21,059 bases of DNA from Chloroflexota bacterium (lineage in GTDB: Bacteria; Chloroflexota; UBA6077): the NCBI GenBank assembly GCA_021806765.1, contig JAJZQR010000073.1, positions 1 through 21,059 on the forward strand, written 5' to 3'. Both the position numbers and the translations under genes were made by a program. Position 1 is the stretch's first letter. Every line of letters begins with the position of its first letter. This document shows positions 15,468-21,059 of the stretch, in pieces. The notes under the pieces are model-generated. The model worked only from the letters and a program-made list of their open reading frames with translations. It made no database searches and had not been told where the DNA came from.

Positions 15468-17423
15468 TTGAAGACTCACCTGGGAACTGTCTCGAGTCCG
15501 GCGATCCTGGTGCTGGCGCTGCTGTCCTCGCTCCTGCTCGCCTCCTCAGCTGATGCCGCGCCGCAGCCCCCGTACTTCCAGCACTTCGACGTGGAGATCG
15601 CCCTCCAGCAGAACGGCGACTTCATCGTCACTGAGAGCCAGACGGTAGCCTTCGGCTCGCAGAGCGCGCACCACGGCTTCCGGGTCATTCCGATGGATCG
15701 CGTCGAGCGGATCACCGACGTCACCGTTTCGGAGCAGAGGCTCCAGTACCAGCAGGCCGGCGCCGCATCCGGTCTTCAGGTGAAGCGCGATGGGGATACC
15801 ACCGAGGTCTCGCTGCAGCTCGGCAGCTCCAACCAGGAGGCCCCCAACAGCTACAAGGTGGAGCAGAAAGGCGGCAACCTGAACGTCGACTGGTGGTTCC
15901 CGCCCACGGCCAACGCCGCACGCTCCTTCACCCTCCGCTATCGCGTCGTTGGTGGGCTTCGCTACTACCCCGGCGGCGACCAGTTGTACTGGAAGGCCGT
16001 CTACGCCGACCGGCCCCTTCCGGTGGACTCATCCCAGGTGGCGGTGCGCTTCCCCGCCGACCTGCCGCCCGACAAGGTAAAGATGGCCTCTTATCCGGAG
16101 CAACTCGGTGTCCAGGGAAGGCTGTCCGACGCCCGCACAGCCGTCTTCGAGGCGCGGGGCCTGCCTGCCGAGACGGGGCTGGAGGTCCGCGTGCAGTTCC
16201 CCCATGGCCTGGTCGCGGGCCAATCTCCCTCCTGGCAGGCCGGGGCGGACCAAGCGGACTGGTTCCGGGATACCGTTAAGCCGCCGCTGAACGTCTTACT
16301 GGCTCTGCTGTCGCTGCTGATGCTGGTGCTGGGGACGCTCTGGATCGCCATGCGCTGGTACTCCCGGGGTAGGGATCCGGCGGTGAGGGGCGCGCCGGCG
16401 CTGCTGTCGGAGCCGCCCGGGGATCTGCCGCCCGGCGTTGCCGGCACCCTGGTGGACGAGAGGGCCGGCGTCCAGGACGTCGTCGCCACCCTGGTCGATA
16501 TGGCCAGGCGGGGTCTGCTCCGGATAGTCGAGGAAGGCCCATCAAGCGGTGGCAATGGCAAGCGGGAGTTCCGGCTGAAGAAGCTGCGCGAGGAGCCCGA
16601 CGATCTGCGGGGTTACGAGCGGCTGATATTCCGCTACCTTTTCGCGGGCGGCCGGTCGGTCCGGTTCGACGATCTGAAGTCGAGGTTCCTGAAGTCGATC
16701 CCCGAGGTGCAGGACCGGCTGTACCAGGAGGTCGTTGGAGCGGGACTGTTTCAGGCCAACCCCAGGTCCGTGCGCAACCGCTACCTGATCATCGGCGGCG
16801 TCGCCATGGGGGTGGGATTCGGCATCTCCATGTTCGCTTTTGGCTTCGTGGACGTGCTGGAGATGGGTTGGGCGCCGTTCGTGGCGTTGGGCCTGCTCGG
16901 CGCGGTCCAGATGGTTGCAGCTGTCGGGATGCCCAGGAGAAGCGCCATGGGTGCCCTGGAGGCCGCCCGGTGGAGGGCCTTCGCCCGCTACCTCAAGCAG
17001 CACCAATCGACGGAGGAGGTGACCTCGCGCCTGGATCGCTTCGACCCCTATCTGCCCTATGCCGTGGCGCTCGGGGCAGAGAAGGAGTGGGTCAAGAAGT
17101 TCGCCGAGGCGGGTGCGCCCGCGCCCGGGTGGTACGAGAGCTATCACACGCCGGGCTGGGGCCGGGGGCCGGTGATCCACCCCATGGGAGACTCCTCGCG
17201 AGGAGACGCGCTCGGCGACCTTGCCGGGGCTGGGCGTGGCCTTCAGGAGTTGAGCGATGGCGGAGCTTTGAGCCTCCAGAGCCTGAGCGACGGACTCGTC
17301 GACATGCTGAACAGCGCGTCCCGCAACATGGCCACCGGCAGCAGCCGCGGTAGCGGCGGCTGGAGCGGTGGCGGCGGTGGTGGAGGCGGCGGCGGTGGAG
17401 GCGGTAGTGGAGGGTTCAACTGA
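15468..17423 (+). CDS. DUF2207 (YciQ-like) membrane protein with poly-glycine tail
   Basis: With a TTG start at 15468 the protein is 651 aa. It begins 'MKTHLG...', followed by a clear signal peptide hydrophobic core ('AILVLALLSSLLLASSADAA'), and GGAGG lies 5 nt upstream. The GTG at 15411 would add 19 unrelated residues and cover the leader hairpin. The extracytoplasmic DUF2207 domain follows, with 'FDVEIALQQNGDFIVTESQT' at its start and 'LRYRVVGGLRYYPGGDQLYWKA' further on. A TM segment ('LNVLLALLSLLMLVLGTLWIAM') leads into a cytoplasmic region containing 'VVATLVDMARRGLLRI', which resembles a winged-helix-like fold seen in this family. Two more TM segments precede a C-terminal soluble part. 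The end is 'SSRGSGGWSGGG...' with 13 consecutive glycines, a hallmark of the family. The function is unknown. It overlaps the next gene by one base. Confidence 0.85.
   Translation: MKTHLGTVSSPAILVLALLSSLLLASSADAAPQPPYFQHFDVEIALQQNGDFIVTESQTVAFGSQSAHHGFRVIPMDRVERITDVTVSEQRLQYQQAGAASGLQVKRDGDTTEVSLQLGSSNQEAPNSYKVEQKGGNLNVDWWFPPTANAARSFTLRYRVVGGLRYYPGGDQLYWKAVYADRPLPVDSSQVAVRFPADLPPDKVKMASYPEQLGVQGRLSDARTAVFEARGLPAETGLEVRVQFPHGLVAGQSPSWQAGADQADWFRDTVKPPLNVLLALLSLLMLVLGTLWIAMRWYSRGRDPAVRGAPALLSEPPGDLPPGVAGTLVDERAGVQDVVATLVDMARRGLLRIVEEGPSSGGNGKREFRLKKLREEPDDLRGYERLIFRYLFAGGRSVRFDDLKSRFLKSIPEVQDRLYQEVVGAGLFQANPRSVRNRYLIIGGVAMGVGFGISMFAFGFVDVLEMGWAPFVALGLLGAVQMVAAVGMPRRSAMGALEAARWRAFARYLKQHQSTEEVTSRLDRFDPYLPYAVALGAEKEWVKKFAEAGAPAPGWYESYHTPGWGRGPVIHPMGDSSRGDALGDLAGAGRGLQELSDGGALSLQSLSDGLVDMLNSASRNMATGSSRGSGGWSGGGGGGGGGGGGGSGGFN
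17367..17405 (+). repeat. Low-complexity GGN repeat coding poly-glycine
   Basis: Thirteen consecutive GGN codons (GGT, GGC and GGA mixed) encode the glycine tail of the DUF2207 protein. The mixed codons reduce slippage risk. Immediately after it, GGAGGG (17409-17414), itself part of Gly codons, sits 8 nt before the next ATG and serves as its ribosome binding site. Confidence 0.85.
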
Positions 17424-18544
17424 TGGGTGCCAGCTATAGCGGCGGTCGAATGTTGGGTACGGCTCTCCTGGCCATGGGGGTGGTCCTGGCGCTGCTCGGC
17501 GTCGCCTGGATGGTAGCCAACGCCGCCGCCGGCATTCTGGAGCCCGGCGGCTTCGTTCTGGGGCTGATCTTCCTCTCCGTCTTCGTGGTGCCGATGGTGC
17601 TGGCGGGGCTGTTTCTGCGGAGGCGAGGGGCGGCGGAGGAGCTCGACGCGGCTGCCTTCGAACAGCGGCGCAGGCTGTTCGAGCGGGACAAGATCTTCCG
17701 CCAGTTGCTGCAGCGCGAGTCCCATTTGGCGGGTGACCTGCTGGGAAACATGGCCTCGAGGTCGGAAGGGGAGATCAGAGAGTCCCTGCAACAGGCCCGG
17801 CTTGCCCTGGCCGGGTTGGAGGAGGCGGCGTCGGAGCCGGTGAGGGAGGCCGTCTGGCTGGATGCCGCGCCGCTGGACCCACGCGACGCGCGAAACGTGG
17901 CTCGGTACGACGATCTGCTGCTGGCGGGGATCCGCCGGATCCGGGAATCGGCCGGCGGGGGACAACGCCCGGATGCCGCGACGGCTCAGGAACTGCTGGG
18001 GTTGGCCCGCTCGGCGCAGCGACAGTTCGCCCTGCGGCAGGATCTGGTGCTTCGGGGGCGGAGCCTCCCGGCCTCGAGCCCGCTTCACCTGCTGAAGGGT
18101 GAGGTTCCCGAGCGCGGCAAGATAACGCCCGAGTCGCTGCGGCCGGGCGCCGCGGTCAGCATGGGGGCCGACGACTACCTGGTGACGGCCCGCCTCACCT
18201 ACTTTGCCGAGGGGCGGGAGTGGTACGCCCTCGCGCTGAGGGGCGAGGATGGCGAGCGGCGACTACAGGTGGAGCCGGGGGCGGATGCGATCCTCTTCAT
18301 GGAGCCGGCGAAGGCCGACCGCCTGCCGGGGAAGGTGGAGGAAAGCGGCACCGCCAGCGTATCCGTGGACGGCCTGGGGTCCGGGGCGGAGGGGGTGGTG
18401 GTGGACTACCGGCGGACGCGCGGAGAGGATGGCCTCTCAGGTTGGTGGGAGCGATGGCCGGAGGGCGAGCGGGCCTACGCAGGCCGGCGGATAGGGCTGA
18501 ACGAGCTGCAGCTCTGGCCGGCGGCCGTCGGCGGCGAAGGGTAG
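17423..18544 (+). CDS. Membrane protein with DUF4178-like C-terminus, unknown function
   Basis: The 373-aa protein has two TM segments near the N-terminus (about residues 10-34 and 43-66), followed by 'RRRGAAEELDAAAFEQRRRLFERDK', a charged start to a long helical, probably coiled-coil cytoplasmic region to about 215. The C-terminal part, from about 239 ('LRPGAAVSMGADDYLVTARL') through 'EGREWYALALRGEDGERRLQVEPG', resembles the beta-rich DUF4178 domain. A last segment, 'GERAYAGRRIGLNELQLWP', fits its end. I am only moderately sure of the family. The ATG overlaps the stop of the DUF2207 gene (TGATG), so the two proteins are made together and are likely partners at the membrane. Confidence 0.65.
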   Translation: MGASYSGGRMLGTALLAMGVVLALLGVAWMVANAAAGILEPGGFVLGLIFLSVFVVPMVLAGLFLRRRGAAEELDAAAFEQRRRLFERDKIFRQLLQRESHLAGDLLGNMASRSEGEIRESLQQARLALAGLEEAASEPVREAVWLDAAPLDPRDARNVARYDDLLLAGIRRIRESAGGGQRPDAATAQELLGLARSAQRQFALRQDLVLRGRSLPASSPLHLLKGEVPERGKITPESLRPGAAVSMGADDYLVTARLTYFAEGREWYALALRGEDGERRLQVEPGADAILFMEPAKADRLPGKVEESGTASVSVDGLGSGAEGVVVDYRRTRGEDGLSGWWERWPEGERAYAGRRIGLNELQLWPAAVGGEG

Positions 18545-18641
18545 GGTCTGGCAGATCACATCGTCCGACTCTCAGTTCGGGCGCCCGTGGAACGAGCTGC
18601 GTCTCGCTCATCCCCAGTATTGCACGAGGAACCAGTTCTTG

Positions 18642-18673
18642 GGTAGGCGGCTGCCAGCCGCCGCTCGCCTACC
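18642..18673. terminator. Hairpin between convergent genes, possible bidirectional terminator
   Basis: GGTAGGCG (18642-18649) pairs with CGCCTACC (18666-18673), with a nested GGCT-GCC-AGCC stem inside. It lies between the plus-strand gene ending at 18544 and the minus-strand gene ending at 18707. There is no T-tract on either side, so it may instead be a REP-like repeat. Confidence 0.35.
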
Positions 18674-18706
18674 AGGTCAGGGCCTCATTCTGGATGCGCC
18701 AGCCCA

Positions 18707-19936
18707 CTACTGCTTGCGGAGAAATCGGGTTACCCGCCACTGCCAGGTGGGCTCGACGATGGGCGCGGTGGTCACGACATCGACCCGCTGCGTCTGTGCT
18801 CCGAGCTTCAATGTGATCGCCCCGACCTTCGCTCCGGCAGGGAGCGGCGCTTGAACGGCATCGAGCTGCACGCTCGTCTCAAGCTTCGTCCCGGGCCAAA
18901 CGAGCATCTCGACATCCTGGGTGGGGACAACCTCGACCGGATTTCCCCAGGCCGGCGTGAGCGTCGCAATGACATCCGTGCGGCTCAGGACCTTCGTCTG
19001 GCGGAAGCTCGCGGCCACCGCCTGCGTTAAGGCGCTCGTTGCATCCAGCGCGTTGCCGAGCTTATCCTGGCCCAGTACCGCAGCATAAATCTCCATGGGC
19101 TTTCCAGCCACCTGCTGGGTTGAGGCTGAGACAAAGCATCCTCCGGCTTCGTCGGTCGAGCCGGTCTTGATGCCGATGTTTCCATCCTTTCCCAATATCG
19201 AGTTGACGTTGTGGACGGCCCCGGCAACGGGGAGGGTCGCCTGGGCCATGGCAACCGTCTGGCGAAAGACCGGCTTGTCCATTGCCAGCGCACCGACGAT
19301 CAGCAGATCGGACGGGGTTGAGACGGTCTTGGCTGAGAAGCCACTCGCATCGTCATAATGGGTGTGGGCCATGCCCAACTGGGCAGCCCTGGCATTCATC
19401 TTCGCGATGAACGCCTCCTTCGATCCCGCGTCCCACTTCGCCAGCAGGTCGGCAGCATTGTTCCCAGACGGGAGAAGAAGCGCTTGAAGAAGCTGAAGCT
19501 CGCTGAGCTTCTCACCCGCCATCACTGGGACGACCGATTGATCTTGACTGACATCCTTCTGGTAGTCCGCGACATCCTGCGGGGTGATGGTCACCTCCGG
19601 GCCTGGCTGTCCCGGGGCGAGCGGATGATCCTCTAGGATAAGGAGCGCCGTCATGATCTTGGCCGTGCTGGCGATTGGACGCGGCGCCTCATCGCCGTGG
19701 GCTCCCAGGAAGCCATAGCCCGTGGCCGAAGCGGCCGCACTGCCCGTGCTCGGCCACGGTAGATTCGGCGTTGTCCCGATCTGTCGCTCGGCCTGCAACT
19801 GGGGATGAACCGCCACGGCAGGAAGCGGACGCGAATATTGGCTCGCGAGAAAGCCTCCGGCCGCCAACACGAGTACCAGTGCGACGACCCATATCAGTGG
19901 CACCAAACTGCTCAGTCTTGAAGGTCTCAGCTGCAT
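18707..19936 (-). CDS. D-alanyl-D-alanine carboxypeptidase, S11 family
   Basis: With the ATG at 19936 the protein is 409 aa. The three penicillin-binding serine-enzyme motifs are complete: S90-TAK (SxxK), S157-GN (SxN) and K257-TG (KTG). An N-terminal hydrophobic segment (about residues 12-32) acts as an uncleaved anchor or signal peptide. A linker to about residue 75 precedes the catalytic domain, and the C-terminus has a beta-rich domain as in PBP5/6-like enzymes. It trims the terminal D-Ala from peptidoglycan stem peptides outside the membrane. The upstream in-frame ATG at 19972 lies in the -10 box, whereas 19936 has AGGAG with 6-nt spacing. The gene is divergent from the dehydrogenase gene at 20108. 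Confidence 0.9.
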   Translation of the reverse strand: MQLRPSRLSSLVPLIWVVALVLVLAAGGFLASQYSRPLPAVAVHPQLQAERQIGTTPNLPWPSTGSAAASATGYGFLGAHGDEAPRPIASTAKIMTALLILEDHPLAPGQPGPEVTITPQDVADYQKDVSQDQSVVPVMAGEKLSELQLLQALLLPSGNNAADLLAKWDAGSKEAFIAKMNARAAQLGMAHTHYDDASGFSAKTVSTPSDLLIVGALAMDKPVFRQTVAMAQATLPVAGAVHNVNSILGKDGNIGIKTGSTDEAGGCFVSASTQQVAGKPMEIYAAVLGQDKLGNALDATSALTQAVAASFRQTKVLSRTDVIATLTPAWGNPVEVVPTQDVEMLVWPGTKLETSVQLDAVQAPLPAGAKVGAITLKLGAQTQRVDVVTTAPIVEPTWQWRVTRFLRKQ

Positions 19937-19967
19937 TATGCTCTCCTGGGGCGCTATGGGTCCGCCA

Positions 19968-19997
19968 AGCATAGCCCTCGCAGCGGCATCCAGGCAA
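19968..19997 (-). promoter_or_regulatory. Promoter of the carboxypeptidase gene
   Basis: On the minus strand, TTGCCT (19997-19992) and TATGCT (19973-19968) are separated by 18 nt. The -10 is the same hexamer as in the promoters at 838 and 1987. It overlaps the more distal in-frame ATG, which therefore cannot be the start codon of this transcript. Confidence 0.6.
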
Positions 19998-19999
19998 GG

Positions 20000-20013
20000 A
20001 GGACTTAGGTCCT
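20000..20013. promoter_or_regulatory. Small palindrome in the divergent promoter region
   Basis: AGGAC and GTCCT arms flank TTAG, forming a 14-bp palindrome directly upstream of the carboxypeptidase -35 box and about 47 bp before a TACAAT (20060-20065) that may be the -10 of the divergent dehydrogenase gene. It may be an operator shared by both genes; this is inference from position only. Confidence 0.25.
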
Positions 20014-20107
20014 AGAAGACGGTCCGAAAAGGAGGCGCTGAACTTACAAGCTGCAGTAGTACAATTCGGTCGATCGAGCGCCGGCAGAGCAAGAGAGGAG
20101 CGTTCAG

Positions 20108-20998
20108 GTGGAGATAGGCTTCATAGGACTCGGCACCATGGGCAACCGGATGGTGGCCAACCTGATCAAGGCCGGACACCAGGTTTGGGCCCACGACATA
20201 AGCGCGGTCGCCCTCGCTCGGGCTGTAGAACTTGGGGCCACCGCCTGCCACAGCGCCCGCGAAGCCTCCCAGGGGCGGGACGCGGTCATTCTGTCCCTGA
20301 CCTCTCCTGCGGTGGTGGAACAGGTGGCCCTCGGGCCCGAGGGGGTCCTGGCGGCCTCGCCGGCCCCGGCGCTGTTGATCGACACCAGCAGTAGCCTGCC
20401 CGCAGTCACCAAGCGCATCGCCGCCGTAGCTCAGGCAAAGGGGTGTCAGATGGTGGATGCGCCGGTCTCCGGAGGCCCCGAGGGTGCCGCTGCAGCCACT
20501 CTCAGCATCATGGTAGGGGCCTCGCCCGAAACCTTCGAGCGAGTACTACCCCTTCTGAGGCTGCTGGGCAAGGATATCTTCCGGATCGGGGACGTCGGGG
20601 CGGGCCACGCGATGAAGCTGGTCAACAACATCCTGGGAGGGGTGGGCATGGCGGCCATCGCCGAGGCGTTGATGTTGGGCACCCTCGCGGGGATCGAGCC
20701 GAAGACGATCTTCGAGGTGGTCTCGGCGAGCACCGGCAACAGCAAGTGCTTCCAGAACCGGGCGCCCAGGGTGCTCAAGGGCAACTTCGAGCCAGGTTTC
20801 GCCGTGGACCTGATGCACAAGGACCTGGACCTGGCCACCCAGCTAGGAAGGGAGCTGGGCATGCCGATGCCGATAGTGAATGCTGCCCGCGAGATATACC
20901 AGACGGCGAAGGCCCAGGGGCTGGGCCAGAAGGACTTCGGCGCCCTGGCGGTGGTGCTGGAGCGGCTCATGGGTGTCGAGATCCGGGACCGGCAGTGA
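20108..20998 (+). CDS. 3-hydroxyisobutyrate dehydrogenase-family oxidoreductase
   Basis: This 296-aa protein is a beta-hydroxyacid dehydrogenase. It has 'IGFIGLGTMGNRMVANL' (3-19) as the NAD(P)-binding loop, 'DTSSSLP' (92-98), the substrate-site motif 'DAPVSGGPEGA' (117-127), and the catalytic lysine K170 in 'GAGHAMKLVNNIL' (164-176). Members reduce or oxidise short 3-hydroxyacids such as 3-hydroxyisobutyrate, tartronate semialdehyde or succinic semialdehyde. The specific substrate cannot be fixed. The GTG start has AGAGGAG at 20094-20100 with 7-nt spacing. The stop codon (20996-20998) directly abuts a tRNA 3'-end fragment, so the end of this gene may have been defined by a recombination event, although the length is normal for the family. 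Confidence 0.88.
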   Translation: MEIGFIGLGTMGNRMVANLIKAGHQVWAHDISAVALARAVELGATACHSAREASQGRDAVILSLTSPAVVEQVALGPEGVLAASPAPALLIDTSSSLPAVTKRIAAVAQAKGCQMVDAPVSGGPEGAAAATLSIMVGASPETFERVLPLLRLLGKDIFRIGDVGAGHAMKLVNNILGGVGMAAIAEALMLGTLAGIEPKTIFEVVSASTGNSKCFQNRAPRVLKGNFEPGFAVDLMHKDLDLATQLGRELGMPMPIVNAAREIYQTAKAQGLGQKDFGALAVVLERLMGVEIRDRQ

Positions 20999-21030
20999 GG
21001 CCGGTGGTTCAAGTCCACTCGCCCCGACCA
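20999..21030 (+). tRNA. 3' fragment of a tRNA gene, probably tRNA-Pro (possible attachment site)
   Basis: The T-arm is intact: stem GGTGG (21003-21007), loop TTCAAGT and CCACT (21015-21019), with one G-U pair. It is followed by the 3' acceptor strand CGCCCCG (21020-21026), discriminator A and an encoded CCA (21028-21030). A 5' acceptor strand would need to read CGGGGCG; none is present upstream, where the dehydrogenase coding sequence lies. A G72 that would pair with C1, together with discriminator A73, is typical of bacterial tRNA-Pro. Only the 3' third of the gene is here. Confidence 0.75.
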
Positions 21031-21043
21031 CACAAGCGAGCCC

Positions 21044-21059
21044 GCCGGAGGTCTCCGGC
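21044..21059 (+). terminator. Hairpin after the tRNA fragment, cut by the window edge
   Basis: GCCGGA (21044-21049) pairs with TCCGGC (21054-21059) around GGTC, 13 nt after the CCA end. The position and form suit a tRNA gene terminator. A T-tract, if present, would lie beyond the window. Confidence 0.5.

Noticed and set aside
17367..17405. Possible CRISPR or tandem repeat
   Set aside because: The GGN run is a coding poly-glycine tail typical of DUF2207 proteins. No spaced direct repeats of CRISPR type were seen anywhere in the window.
20446..21033. Minus-strand frames opening with 'WSGRVDLNHRP' or 'VGASGLEPPA'
   Set aside because: These are the familiar false proteins produced by reading a tRNA 3' end on the reverse strand; they also overlap the dehydrogenase gene along its length. 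They are useful only as a flag for the tRNA fragment.
1..21059. Transposase, integrase or complete insertion sequence
   Set aside because: No frame shows transposase or integrase motifs. The only mobile-DNA hints are the palindromic repeats, the pRiA4b ORF-3 protein and the tRNA fragment.

Overview
The window is GC-rich and densely coded, with strong AGGAGG-type ribosome binding sites and frequent GTG and TTG starts. A Tat-type lipoprotein binding protein with a Ser/Ala/Pro-rich linker, a DUF2207 membrane protein and a cobalamin-mutase/GlmL fusion together suggest a member of the Chloroflexota or a related high-GC lineage. That assignment is inference; no rRNA or other marker gene is present.

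Layout. (1) Positions 1-1960 are accessory DNA: a terminator-like hairpin, a pRiA4b ORF-3-family protein, a two-gene RHH antitoxin / PIN toxin operon with a promoter-embedded palindrome, and a decayed DUF4160-like fragment. (2) Positions 1964-15137 are one co-directional catabolic/transport locus. It holds an RpiR-family regulator, a 1227-aa protein joining a cobalamin-binding domain and mutase-like region to a GlmL/MutL-type reactivase, an opine-dehydrogenase-family enzyme, a complete Opp/Dpp ABC importer (binding protein, two permeases, two ATPases) and a C45-family N-terminal-nucleophile acyltransferase/amidohydrolase. Two palindromic intergenic repeats interrupt it, one between binding protein and permease, one before the C45 gene. 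(3) Positions 15391-18544 hold a two-gene membrane unit (DUF2207 protein and a DUF4178-like protein) with its own extended -10 promoter and leader hairpin. (4) A D-Ala-D-Ala carboxypeptidase on the minus strand is divergent from a 3-hydroxyisobutyrate-dehydrogenase-family gene. (5) At the right edge the stop codon of the latter abuts the 3' part of a tRNA gene, probably tRNA-Pro, with encoded CCA and a following hairpin. No tRNA 5' half is present, so this looks like an integration boundary.

How the parts may work together (inference). The importer brings in a peptide-like, acylated or opine-type compound. The C45 enzyme, which has no signal peptide, could cleave an amide or ester bond inside the cell. 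The opine-dehydrogenase-like protein could split or make a secondary amine with NAD(P). The B12-dependent mutase would rearrange the resulting carbon skeleton, with its own reactivase fused in. The RpiR protein probably controls the unit. The substrate cannot be read from the sequence. This module is the best candidate for a not yet described system in the window.
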